The notes under the pieces are model-generated. The model did no database searches. It was not told the origin of the DNA and saw nothing but the letters and a program-made list of their open reading frames with translations. A stretch of 28,431 nucleotides of DNA from a virus: positions 1 to 28,431 of the IMG/VR virus record IMGVR_UViG_3300034101_005340; one strand, 5' to 3'. Made by a program: the position numbers and the translations under genes. Every line of letters begins with the position of its first letter. The stretch's first letter is position 1. This document shows positions 13,872 to 20,767 of the stretch, piece after piece.

Positions 13872-14626
13872 CACGCATTTCTTCCATAAGGACATATGTT
13901 TTGGAAATCACATCTTCTACAATGATTGCCAATATTTGGTCGTGCTTGGCTTTCATCTGTAGATTCTATTATGTTATAGTTTTCTCTTAAAAATTCAATA
14001 GCACTTTCCATTTGTTTTTCTGTATAATTTGTACAAACCAATTTTTTATTTTCCAAATAATAAAGGCAACAAAAAACACTTTCTGGCTTTAAATTAAATT
14101 TCTTACAAATATAATAAGCATAAGTTCTAAGTTGCAAATCTTCTTTTATAGTTGTGTTGTTCTTCTGATAGAATCCAGCTTTAGTTGTTTTATAATCAAG
14201 TATCATAGTTTTATCTTCTTTGAAGATAATTCTATCAACATATCCAAGCAAATATTTTTCATTTGGTGGCAACATGTCAAGCTTTATTTCATATTCAAGC
14301 AAACCTTCATACCCAATATTTGTTGTTATTTTTTCAATATTATCAAGATGTATCGGAAGCTTATCTTTATATTCTTTGCTTAATTTTAAATTCTTGAATT
14401 CTTCTGTATGCAAACCTGTTAACAAATCAGATGCTATTTTTCTAATTGGCAATGTGCCTTTTTCTTTAACATAAATTTCTGCTGCTTTGTGTACAAGTTT
14501 ACCATAAGCAAAGTAAGGTGGTTCTGGCTTTGTTGGTAATACTTCTAAATGATATTTATAACGATACTTTACTTGACATTCTTCCCAAACACCAGATCTA
14601 GAAATTGATATATGTTTGATTTTCAA
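13871..14626 (-). CDS. PD-(D/E)XK nuclease, RecB/Cas4 type with probable Fe-S cluster
   Basis: 251 aa. The RecB/Cas4 motifs appear in order: GKLVHKAAE (His46), GYVDRI (Asp131), ILDYKTT (Asp144, Lys146) and the QLRTYAYY motif (Gln165). C17 at the start and C236, C239 and C245 (HCRRCDFQNICPY) at the end are placed as in Fe-S-binding Cas4/AddB nucleases. The enzyme should cut DNA ends or single strands with metal ions, in phage recombination or replication. TTG start with AAGG 6 nt upstream. It is divergent from the primase gene, which supports a DNA-metabolism role. Not a CRISPR component: no cas1 or cas2 nearby. Confidence 0.87.
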   Translation of the reverse strand: MKIKHISISRSGVWEECQVKYRYKYHLEVLPTKPEPPYFAYGKLVHKAAEIYVKEKGTLPIRKIASDLLTGLHTEEFKNLKLSKEYKDKLPIHLDNIEKITTNIGYEGLLEYEIKLDMLPPNEKYLLGYVDRIIFKEDKTMILDYKTTKAGFYQKNNTTIKEDLQLRTYAYYICKKFNLKPESVFCCLYYLENKKLVCTNYTEKQMESAIEFLRENYNIIESTDESQARPNIGNHCRRCDFQNICPYGRNA

Positions 14627-14634
14627 CTTGCACC

Positions 14635-14662
14635 TTGACTTTTTATCTTACTCCATTAATAT
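14635..14662 (+). promoter_or_regulatory. Sigma70-like promoter of the primase gene
   Basis: TTGACT (14635-14640), a 16-nt spacer and TAATAT (14657-14662) form the best host-type promoter in the window, ending about 30 nt before the primase ATG at 14693. This suggests early transcription of replication genes, in contrast to the TATA-only elements by structural genes. Confidence 0.55.
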
Positions 14663-14692
14663 AGCAAAACCAGCTGCTTTTGGAATAATATT

Positions 14693-15646
14693 ATGATTAA
14701 TGATCAACTTTTTTTTAAATGGGCTGAGAAAAAATTTGGTCAACCACTTGTCAAAGGAGATCAGATAAGATTCAATTCTCCTTTCTGCGAAGACTCAAAA
14801 CATCATCTTTATTGCAATATTAAAAAGTTTTGGAAAGGAGTTTTTAATTGTTTCAAAAGCAACAACAAAGGAACTGTCGTTGCTCTTGTAATGAAAGTAG
14901 AAGATTGTCAATTCAACAAAGCAATGCAAATACTAGGAATCACTGGAAAAGAAAGCTCTGATGAATTTTTCCAAGATGAAAATTCAATAGACTATGATTC
15001 GCTTAATAAGGAAGAATTTGAAACTATAAAAATGCCAGAAGGCGCTGTTAAAGTTAACTCTGCACCAAGATGGTGGAAAGATATGGCAAACAATTACTTG
15101 AACAACAGAAATATTAATAGTGATTTGTTTTTTGTTGGCATAGATGGCAGGATGAAATCAAGAATTGTAATCCCATATTATGACAGAAAAGGCAATTTGA
15201 TTTATTACAATGGTAGAGCATTGTTTCAAAGCAAACTAAGATATCTTGGTCCTCATAAAGATGAATGTAATGTGGGCAAAGCAGATGTCATATTCTTTCG
15301 TAAGTGGAACGAAAATAATCAGAAAATTTATGTATGTGAAGGTGAATTTGATTCTATGTCTTTAACAGAAGCAAATATTATGTCATGTGCTGTTGGTGGC
15401 AAATACATTTCAGTAAAACAAGCCACTGTCTTAGCTAATAAAGAAATATGCTTGGCTTTTGATAACGACGAAGCAGGAAAAAGTTCTGTAGAAAATTCTT
15501 TTAAATTATTAAAATCTTTTGGATGTCAAGTTACCAAGGTCTGTCCACCTTTAGATATCAAGGATTGGAATGAATTCCTTGTTAAATTTGACAAAAATAT
15601 GTTGTATCAGTATATTAAATTAGCTGAAACTCAAATGGATGGTTAA
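14693..15646 (+). CDS. DNA primase with zinc-binding and toprim domains
   Basis: 317 aa. The N-terminal domain carries a degenerate CHC2-type zinc site (C32, H38, C41, C53, within RFNSPFCEDSKHHLYC and VFNCFKSNNKG). The toprim core follows: RIVIPYYDRKGNLIYYNGRA (157-176), IYVCEGEFDSMSL with Glu216, and CLAFDNDEAGKSS with Asp257 and Asp259. It would make RNA primers for the lagging strand, as T4 gp61 does with the gp41 helicase. Length is close to gp61 (342 aa). The start has only a weak GGA site. The next gene begins within 2-8 nt of its stop. Confidence 0.87.
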   Translation: MINDQLFFKWAEKKFGQPLVKGDQIRFNSPFCEDSKHHLYCNIKKFWKGVFNCFKSNNKGTVVALVMKVEDCQFNKAMQILGITGKESSDEFFQDENSIDYDSLNKEEFETIKMPEGAVKVNSAPRWWKDMANNYLNNRNINSDLFFVGIDGRMKSRIVIPYYDRKGNLIYYNGRALFQSKLRYLGPHKDECNVGKADVIFFRKWNENNQKIYVCEGEFDSMSLTEANIMSCAVGGKYISVKQATVLANKEICLAFDNDEAGKSSVENSFKLLKSFGCQVTKVCPPLDIKDWNEFLVKFDKNMLYQYIKLAETQMDG

Positions 15647-15647
15647 C

Positions 15648-15950
15648 ATGGATAACAGAACAACAATTACAAGATTACAACACTTTATTGGAAAACCATG
15701 TAGTTTTTTTACATCTTTGCATCAAAGAAATCTTAAAGATGAACAACAAATTGTTTATTTTATAGGTTTCCCCACAGAAATTAATCAAGATGGAATTTTC
15801 TACAAATCCTATAAAGGAGAAAAAATGAATTTTATAAACATTAATCACCTTGTTTCTATTTGTGAGGAAGAACTAGTAGCTCAACCTCAACAAAAAGCAC
15901 CAGATAATTTGAGTGATTTAGAAAGAATGATGTCTAAAAAATCTTCTTGA
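15648..15950 (+). CDS. Hypothetical protein downstream of primase
   Basis: 100 aa from ATG at 15648 (MDNRTTITRLQHFIG); ATG at 15639 (MVNMDN) overlaps the primase stop and is an alternative. It contains a beta-rich domain (GKPCSFFTSLHQRN, QQIVYFIGFPTEINQDGIFY) and a short charged helical end (NLSDLERMMSKKSS). Not recognised. It probably shares the primase transcript. The last 17 nt overlap the convergent duplicated-domain gene. Confidence 0.7.
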   Translation: MDNRTTITRLQHFIGKPCSFFTSLHQRNLKDEQQIVYFIGFPTEINQDGIFYKSYKGEKMNFININHLVSICEEELVAQPQQKAPDNLSDLERMMSKKSS

Positions 15951-16362
15951 GAGACATTAGCTTGCTGTCAAAATTGTGGAATTCACTTCCACTGTATTGC
16001 ATGTTGATTTCCCTAAATTGAGTTTCTTCTAGTTCTGATGAAACATCAAAGTAAAAAAATCTATTTTTCTTTCCAAGTAAAATAAACTTGTGCATCAAAA
16101 TATAAGCTGCACAACCTAGATCGTTTGTAAAACAATTGCTTTTAATTTCAAATGGATATTCATCAAGTTTCTTCAAACTCATTAAACATGAATCGAAATG
16201 ATGAAATTCACTTGATAAATAACTTATTTTTAAATCTTCAAACTTTTTATTTTCATCTGAAACAACTTCAAACAAAAAACTTTTATCTTTTTTATCACGC
16301 AGTTTGTATTCATGCATAACAAGATAAGCAGCAATTCCAATATCTCTAATTTCTTTTAACAT
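15934..16362 (-). CDS. Tandemly duplicated small domain protein, DUF5659-like
   Basis: 142 aa made of two copies of a 65-70 aa unit. Copy 1 has IGIAAYLVMHEYKL, then SFLFEVVSDENKKF and SSEFHHFDSCLMSLKKL. Copy 2 has LGCAAYILMHKFILLGKK, then RFFYFDVSSE and GSEFHNFDSKLMSLKKI. Each unit, AAYL helix, hydrophobic strand, then F-x-x-FD-x-LMSLKK, resembles the small DUF5659-type domain scattered in phages. Function unknown. The ATG overlaps the stop of the actin-like gene (TGATG), so the two are translationally coupled; a role with the filament protein is possible. Confidence 0.75.
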   Translation of the reverse strand: MLKEIRDIGIAAYLVMHEYKLRDKKDKSFLFEVVSDENKKFEDLKISYLSSEFHHFDSCLMSLKKLDEYPFEIKSNCFTNDLGCAAYILMHKFILLGKKNRFFYFDVSSELEETQFREINMQYSGSEFHNFDSKLMSLKKIF

Positions 16363-17363
16363 CAGTTAGAATTCTCCGCTGCTATTAAACAGCCTTTGGC
16401 AATTGTGTAAGTTGCATTATCTGCTCTTGTAATATCTCCAAGTTCAATACTTAAGCCAGCACTCTTCATTGCATCTCTAAATATTACATCAAACCCAGCA
16501 ATACATGATGTGCCACCAGCAACAACAACATCAACTGCGCCAGCAGACCTAACATTTGTTTTTGCGTTTGCAAGCCCGTTTTTGATGCCTTGGACGGTCT
16601 TTTCAATCATGATCCTATATTGGGTGCCAATTGCCCTTTCAATCATGTTTGTTGGTTCTTTGCTCAAATCAACTTTCATCTTTTCTTTATTGATAACTGT
16701 AGTGCTTTCACCAGTTGCTTTGGCTGATTGTTTGTCAATCCAATCACCTGAATTTACAATTGCAAATTGGAATACTGGATTACCATACATTGCGTAGCAG
16801 ACGTTTACCATTCCACCTCCGCAAGATATTCCAATCCCTGTATAAGCCTTCTTTTGCATTTCTGCATAGATGATAGCTAAAGCTTCATTGATTGGACTTG
16901 GATTTAGTTTATAACCAGCTTCGCTTCTATAACTCTTAAATATGCTGTGAAGAATTTTTTGATGGTAATCTGCATCTGTTTCTGTGTTTACGGCATTTGC
17001 AGGAACACAATAATAGATCTTTTCATCATCTTTATCAATTTCGCCAATCAATGAATGAATCATGATCTGCAAGATTTCAAATGCACTTTTTTCTTTTGGA
17101 TTAACGCATCCTTCTGACATTGGACGCTTTAGTTCTAAAGAAGCTAATGTGTAAGCCATATTTACAGCAGCTTCACCAAGAACATAACCCATATTGTCCC
17201 TTTCAATCAAAGGAACACCAGAGTTTTTCATCATGTTAAATAAGAAACGATTTTCTAAAGGAATTTCAACAAATGAATTGATTCCCTTGTTGAATTCAAT
17301 TTCTTTCTTGTTTCTTTTGGCGCAAATCAAAGAAAACGTACCAACATCAAATCCGAGACTCAT
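16362..17363 (-). CDS. Actin-like ATPase (ParM/Alp type)
   Basis: 333 aa with the actin-ATPase motifs in order: phosphate-1 GFDVGTFSLICA (4-15), connect-1-like PINEALAIIYAE (157-168), phosphate-2 GIGISCGGGMVNVCYAMYG (176-194) and adenosine VVVAGGTSCIAGFDVIF (279-295). It should bind ATP and may polymerise like plasmid ParM or phage AlpC/AlfA, for example to position DNA in the cell; a single-copy sensor or chaperone-like ATPase is also possible. Size fits ParM (about 320 aa). ATG overlaps the upstream small gene (ATGA), and the next gene overlaps its stop (TGATG), giving a three-gene coupled unit. Confidence 0.87.
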   Translation of the reverse strand: MSLGFDVGTFSLICAKRNKKEIEFNKGINSFVEIPLENRFLFNMMKNSGVPLIERDNMGYVLGEAAVNMAYTLASLELKRPMSEGCVNPKEKSAFEILQIMIHSLIGEIDKDDEKIYYCVPANAVNTETDADYHQKILHSIFKSYRSEAGYKLNPSPINEALAIIYAEMQKKAYTGIGISCGGGMVNVCYAMYGNPVFQFAIVNSGDWIDKQSAKATGESTTVINKEKMKVDLSKEPTNMIERAIGTQYRIMIEKTVQGIKNGLANAKTNVRSAGAVDVVVAGGTSCIAGFDVIFRDAMKSAGLSIELGDITRADNATYTIAKGCLIAAENSN

Positions 17364-17593
17364 GACTGCTCCTTATTTCCAAATTTTATTTTTGGGACAC
17401 TGTTGAATTCGGGTATTTCCCAAAGCGTTTGTTTTTCTTCTTGCTTTACTTTTTTTTCTTCTTGTTTCGACTCAACAGTAGTATTTACAACACCTTGAGT
17501 CAAATTAATATTAATATCTAGTTTTAAATTGACTAGAACTTCGCCATTAACGGTTTTAACACTAATTTCTGTTGGTTTTATTAATTGTGCCAC
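17360..17593 (-). CDS. Small protein preceding the actin-like gene
   Basis: 77 aa from GTG at 17593. The first half is strand-rich (MAQLIKPTEISVKTVNGEV, LVNLKLDININL). The second half is Lys/Glu/Gln-rich (SKQEEKKVKQEEKQ) and ends in a hydrophobic-basic tail. No family recognised. It overlaps the actin-like start by 4 nt, so it may be its partner, comparable in position to the small adaptors of plasmid actin systems, though ParR normally lies downstream of ParM. Only 14 nt separate it from the glycosyltransferase upstream. Confidence 0.7.
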   Translation of the reverse strand: MAQLIKPTEISVKTVNGEVLVNLKLDININLTQGVVNTTVESKQEEKKVKQEEKQTLWEIPEFNSVPKIKFGNKEQS

Positions 17594-17607
17594 AAATTAA
17601 CATAGTT

Positions 17608-18567
17608 TTAAACGCAAAATTTGTTTAAAAAATAGTTTAGTTTATCGTTTACAATATCCATTGGTAATTCTATTGAACATTTTAATTGTTTGTCAATTAA
17701 AGGATAAGGACATCTTCCCATGTTATTACAAGGTCCGCATGTCCAATTTTTATCATTTGATGAATCTTTTTGAATAACTGTTAAGTTTTTATAATGTTTA
17801 CCAACAACATGTCCATTTGTGTAATTAAAAAATCCTAGCAAAGGTTTGTTATATCCACCAGCGCAATGTAAATGACCTGTGTCTGTTGATATTACCATGT
17901 CTGAAAAATATATCATACTCATTGCTTCAATAAAATTTCTACATGCTATTAGTGGAAATTTTAATTGATCTAATGTTGGAATATTATGCATATAAAAACA
18001 GAAAGCATTAGTTTCTAATAATCTTTTTTCTACAAGTTCACGATGTTTTTGCATTATATGTCTAGTAGGGACTGCGCTATATGGTGTAAATGCTATTATT
18101 TTTTGACCTTCTTTATATCCACCTTGTTTAAATAAAGAAAAAATATAATCTCTATTTTTTTCTAAACTAGGTAAATGCATGTTATGATTGTCTAATGTAA
18201 GTCCAAATGATTCAGCCCAAATATCACTGCGATTTTTAACACATTCTTTGTTGTAGAAAGCTTCATGTCTTGAGCAATGATGTGTTATATTAAAAACTTG
18301 CCTATAATTATTATAATCAATGTCTTTATGATCTATTACTTCATCAATATATTTATGATCTTTTATTACTTGAAAATAAGCTTGAGGTAGAGCATATGTT
18401 ATTTTAAAATCAGGATATTGCTTTTTTAGATCTTCAAATATCATTCTAGACATTAAAATGTCGCCGTATCCACCACATAAACGTAAAATGCAAATATTAT
18501 TTTTTATTTTATTGTAATGTTTGATTCCTTGTGCCTTTTTAGGAGGCATTTTAATAATTAGTTTCAC
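17608..18567 (-). CDS. Glycosyltransferase family 9 (heptosyltransferase-like)
   Basis: 319 aa from GTG at 18567; ATG at 18549 is also possible, as neither has a ribosome site. The GT9 signatures are present: ILRLCGGYGDILMSRMIFEDL (27-47), IAFTPYSAV (158-166), and DMVISTDTGHLHCAGGYNKP (223-242), the sugar-nucleotide-binding loop. A cysteine group (C277, C280, C286, C297) near the C-terminus matches a variant common in environmental GT9 enzymes. It would transfer a sugar to a glycan, protein or lipid; in a phage it may modify virion proteins or the host surface. It starts right after the terminator of the abundant virion protein gene. Confidence 0.85.
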   Translation of the reverse strand: MKLIIKMPPKKAQGIKHYNKIKNNICILRLCGGYGDILMSRMIFEDLKKQYPDFKITYALPQAYFQVIKDHKYIDEVIDHKDIDYNNYRQVFNITHHCSRHEAFYNKECVKNRSDIWAESFGLTLDNHNMHLPSLEKNRDYIFSLFKQGGYKEGQKIIAFTPYSAVPTRHIMQKHRELVEKRLLETNAFCFYMHNIPTLDQLKFPLIACRNFIEAMSMIYFSDMVISTDTGHLHCAGGYNKPLLGFFNYTNGHVVGKHYKNLTVIQKDSSNDKNWTCGPCNNMGRCPYPLIDKQLKCSIELPMDIVNDKLNYFLNKFCV

Positions 18568-18571
18568 AAAA

Positions 18572-18610
18572 TAAAAATAGTGCTCGCAATTTAAATTGCA
18601 AGCACTATTT
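18572..18610 (-). terminator. Intrinsic terminator of the abundant virion protein gene
   Basis: AAATAGTGCT and AGCACTATTT flank a second pairing GCAATTT/AAATTGC, giving a long, almost perfect stem with one C/A mismatch. On the minus strand it is followed by TTTTTATTTT. It closes the gene 18631-19239 and stands just before the glycosyltransferase start. Confidence 0.85.
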
Positions 18611-18630
18611 ATTAATTTTTAATAATTAAG

Positions 18631-19239
18631 TTAGCTGTTGCATTGAGAAACAACAGAATAAAGAGCTTCGATGTTGAATGTGCCAAATACGCCTGTTGCA
18701 CCAGACATCTGAGGCTGAACAGCGACTCTATTGATAGAAATATCGCCACCATTGAATACCTGAGTGCTGCCAGCTTCAAGGACAAAGATAGCGCCAGAAC
18801 TACCGTTAAGCTGAACAATTGCATTGTTACCAGAAGCAAGAGCACCAGCATTGGTAAGCTGCATAAAGGAAGCAAAGCTGCCAGTGTCGCCAGCAATGTC
18901 GATAATGTTGCCAGAAGAAACAAGAGTCTTACCAGAAGTAAGGGTGATGTTTGTTACTGCTGGATAGGTATTTTCGCTAGCAATGTCGCTGTAAACGCTA
19001 CCATCATCAGTAACAACTTCGATGAAAGCATCATCAACAGATACAGCTGGAACTGCAAATTGCTTCCAGTAGTTGCAATCGGTGAAGGTTGTACCGTCAG
19101 CGATCTCACGAATTTTGCCATTTGGTCCAGTTACAAACATAGTGCGCTGAACGCTAGTGGAGAACTCAACACCAGTAGCTGGATCAATGTCGAGAGTGCC
19201 CTGATTTCCCTGATTTAATTTTACTCGAAATACACTCAT
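18631..19239 (-). CDS. Abundant virion structural protein (decoration or appendage type)
   Basis: 202 aa. It starts MSVFRVKLNQGNQGTLDIDP, continues VQRTMFVTGPNGKIREIADG with TFTDCNYWKQFAVP and AFIEVVTDDGSVYSD, and has a long Ser/Gly/Ala/Thr beta-rich second half (about 90-202). I associate this layout with structural proteins of marine and freshwater phages. The gene has GAAGGAG as a strong ribosome site, its own TATA-type element, a strong terminator and a codon choice unlike the AT-rich neighbours, all signs of high output. It could decorate the capsid or form part of the tail. No enzymatic motif seen. Confidence 0.8.
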   Translation of the reverse strand: MSVFRVKLNQGNQGTLDIDPATGVEFSTSVQRTMFVTGPNGKIREIADGTTFTDCNYWKQFAVPAVSVDDAFIEVVTDDGSVYSDIASENTYPAVTNITLTSGKTLVSSGNIIDIAGDTGSFASFMQLTNAGALASGNNAIVQLNGSSGAIFVLEAGSTQVFNGGDISINRVAVQPQMSGATGVFGTFNIEALYSVVSQCNS

Positions 19240-19246
19240 TTTTAAA

Positions 19247-19283
19247 CTCCTTCATATGAAGATTTACTTACTATATATATAAT
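19247..19283 (-). promoter_or_regulatory. Strong ribosome site and TATA element of the abundant virion gene
   Basis: On the minus strand TATATATATAG lies about 36 nt upstream of the ATG at 19239. The ribosome site GAAGGAG lies at 19247-19253. CTTCATATGAAG (19250-19261) is a 12-nt palindrome overlapping the ribosome site; its 4-bp stem is weak but could modulate access. Confidence 0.4.
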
Positions 19284-19357
19284 CGTAGCTATATTTTTTT
19301 CTGCTTTGGAAACATTTTTAAAAATAATCCACTACAGTTTCCATTATTAGTTATTGC

Positions 19358-19385
19358 AGATACTAATAAATTTTTATTAGTATCT
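19358..19385. other. Perfect 13-bp inverted repeat
   Basis: AGATACTAATAAA and TTTATTAGTATCT form a 13-bp stem with only TT between, in the 171-nt gap between 19240 and 19410. Neither strand has a U-tract just after it, so it may be an operator-like palindrome or RNA end structure. The rest of the gap holds nothing else I can identify besides the promoter of 18631-19239. Confidence 0.5.
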
Positions 19386-19410
19386 TAAAAAAATTGACAA
19401 TACTATTATA

Positions 19411-19731
19411 TTATTTAAATTTTATATCATTTTTATCAAAATAATCTTTTATTCCATTGCCTTTGGGGTTGATATAAATTTCTTCACAAACGGCAAAATT
19501 ATTTTTATTCTTTTCCATTTCTTCTAGACTAATAAAATTACTTGGTAGTTTTAAATCTTTTATTACATTGTTAGTAAAAGCAAAGTAAAAATTAATTTCA
19601 GGATATTTTTCTTTTATATTTTCTTGTAATATATTTAATTGGATTGCATATTCTAAGTTATAGACAGATAGATATATGCAATAATTGTTTGTAATTTTTG
19701 AAAGGATTTTAATTGTGGAAGAATCAGTCAC
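19411..19731 (-). CDS. Hypothetical small protein
   Basis: 106 aa from GTG at 19731 with GGAG 8 nt upstream. It has an alpha/beta look: NYCIYLSVYNLEYAIQLN, then KYPEINFYFAFTNNVI and VCEEIYINPKGNGIKD. This resembles half of a nucleotide-sugar-binding (Rossmann-like) fold but is too short to call. Its first 17 nt overlap the start of the divergent small gene at 19715. No family recognised. Confidence 0.6.
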   Translation of the reverse strand: MTDSSTIKILSKITNNYCIYLSVYNLEYAIQLNILQENIKEKYPEINFYFAFTNNVIKDLKLPSNFISLEEMEKNKNNFAVCEEIYINPKGNGIKDYFDKNDIKFK

Positions 19732-19870
19732 AAATCCATCTCCAGATGAAAAGTCAAAAATTGAAGATTCTCTAGATGCTATGCAAAAGTTTTCTGCAAG
19801 TCTAGGACCAAATGATATTTACAGTCAAATTTTGATTGAAGAACTTTTTAAGGTTTTATGCAAAAAATGA
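19715..19870 (+). CDS. Small acidic helical protein
   Basis: 51 aa from GTG at 19715, with GAAAGG about 10 nt upstream; the frame extends to 19685 but without a ribosome site. Sequence MEESVTNPSPDEKSKIEDSL is followed by a helix (DAMQKFSASLG) and DIYSQILIEELFKVLCKK, an acidic, amphipathic protein. Function unknown. It overlaps the divergent gene's start, so one of the two starts may be misplaced. Confidence 0.55.
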   Translation: MEESVTNPSPDEKSKIEDSLDAMQKFSASLGPNDIYSQILIEELFKVLCKK

Positions 19871-19872
19871 TC

Positions 19873-19900
19873 TTGATTTGTTAATAATCCATGCTATAAA
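19873..19900 (+). promoter_or_regulatory. Sigma70-like promoter with extended -10
   Basis: TTGATT (19873-19878), a 16-nt spacer and TATAAA (19895-19900), preceded by TGC, lie directly before the ATG at 19915. TATAAATG also resembles a late core. Same ATGCTAT extended -10 as upstream of 8089. Confidence 0.45.
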
Positions 19901-19914
19901 TGAGTTAACCAGTA

Positions 19915-20442
19915 ATGAACTGGATTCAAGCCGCCCACATGGAGGATGTTGCTGTGAGACTTAGATACGTTTGGACATTGGTAGCTTTCGGTGTTATTTT
20001 CTCTTTGGGTGCTGTTAATTTTTATCAGTACAACAATGTCAGGAAATTAGAATTTTTCATGGAATGTGAAAGAGAACGAGCACGGATCAATGATGATCAG
20101 CTCAGAGAAAACACAATGAGAATGATTTCTGATTTAAGAGATCAAAACATTGAAAGTGCTAGATCGCAAGGCAGGCTTGATGGCATTATTAGTGCTATCA
20201 ATAACCTTAAGCTTTCTGAAGACAACGAATACAACAAGATTTGGCATGCCGGATATTATAACGGCACTGAAACACACAAACAACTTGTTGATGCTGCTTA
20301 TGAAAACGGATATCATAAAGCAACAGAAGATGGTGCATGCACGGCTAAGGTAGATGCTAAGAAAGCTGCTGAAGCTAAAAATAAACCAGAAGTTGCTCCG
20401 CAGAAGAAGCCAGCAAATTCAGACATGACTACACAGAAGTAA
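19915..20442 (+). CDS. Membrane-anchored coiled-coil protein
   Basis: 175 aa. A single membrane segment (about 18-38, YVWTLVAFGVIFSLGAVNF) follows a short charged N-terminus. Then comes a long helical, coiled-coil region (about 42-105, ECERERARINDDQLREN, MRMISDLRDQNIESA), a Tyr/His/Gly part (IWHAGYYNGTETHK) and a Lys/Ala/Pro tail. The layout resembles an inner-membrane spanin (one N-terminal anchor, periplasmic coil), but no outer-membrane partner or lysin lies nearby, so lysis function is only a guess. A strong terminator follows. Confidence 0.75.
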   Translation: MNWIQAAHMEDVAVRLRYVWTLVAFGVIFSLGAVNFYQYNNVRKLEFFMECERERARINDDQLRENTMRMISDLRDQNIESARSQGRLDGIISAINNLKLSEDNEYNKIWHAGYYNGTETHKQLVDAAYENGYHKATEDGACTAKVDAKKAAEAKNKPEVAPQKKPANSDMTTQK

Positions 20443-20462
20443 AAGTGTTGTTCATTTTGTAG

Positions 20463-20495
20463 CCACCTGCACTAATAGTGCAGGTGGTTTAGTTT
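20463..20495 (+). terminator. Intrinsic terminator
   Basis: CCACCTGCACT (20463-20473) and AGTGCAGGTGG (20477-20487) form a perfect 11-bp stem with loop AAT, followed by TTTAGTTTT. It ends the membrane protein gene. The T-rich tail overlaps the stop of the convergent gene at 20489. Confidence 0.88.
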
Positions 20496-20767
20496 TCTAT
20501 AATATCATTTATGTTAAGATAAAATCTGCCTCTTGCAGACTTAATTAACACTTGATTTTCGATAATCTCTTCTACTGTTCCACCATTCTTGATAAAATCT
20601 TTTCCAATTTTTAATGAATTACCAATTATGATATCTGCTACTTCGCAAAAGTGTTTTAGTGATAAATTTGTTGTAACGCTATTACCGATCAATTTTTTAT
20701 TTTCATTGATCTCGTTTTGAGCTTTTAGCCATTTCTTAAAATCGTAAACAAATTTGTTATTGTTCAT
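20489..20767 (-). CDS. Hypothetical small protein
   Basis: 92 aa. It opens MNNNKFVYDFKKWLKAQNEI, a possible variant of the targeting-type start but with a shifted spacing. The rest is helical then strand-rich (LSLKHFCEVADIIIGNSLK, NQVLIKSARGRFYLNINDI). No family recognised. The ATG lies inside the end of the upstream gene (11-nt overlap), so they are co-translated. Confidence 0.7.
   Translation of the reverse strand: MNNNKFVYDFKKWLKAQNEINENKKLIGNSVTTNLSLKHFCEVADIIIGNSLKIGKDFIKNGGTVEEIIENQVLIKSARGRFYLNINDIIEN

Noticed and set aside
13871-14626. Cas4 as part of a CRISPR adaptation module
   Set aside because: Motifs fit the Cas4/RecB family, but no cas1, cas2 or array is present and it pairs with phage replication genes.
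18612-19218. Open frames on both strands within the abundant virion gene
   Set aside because: They overlap the well-supported gene, lack ribosome sites and have no protein-like pattern.
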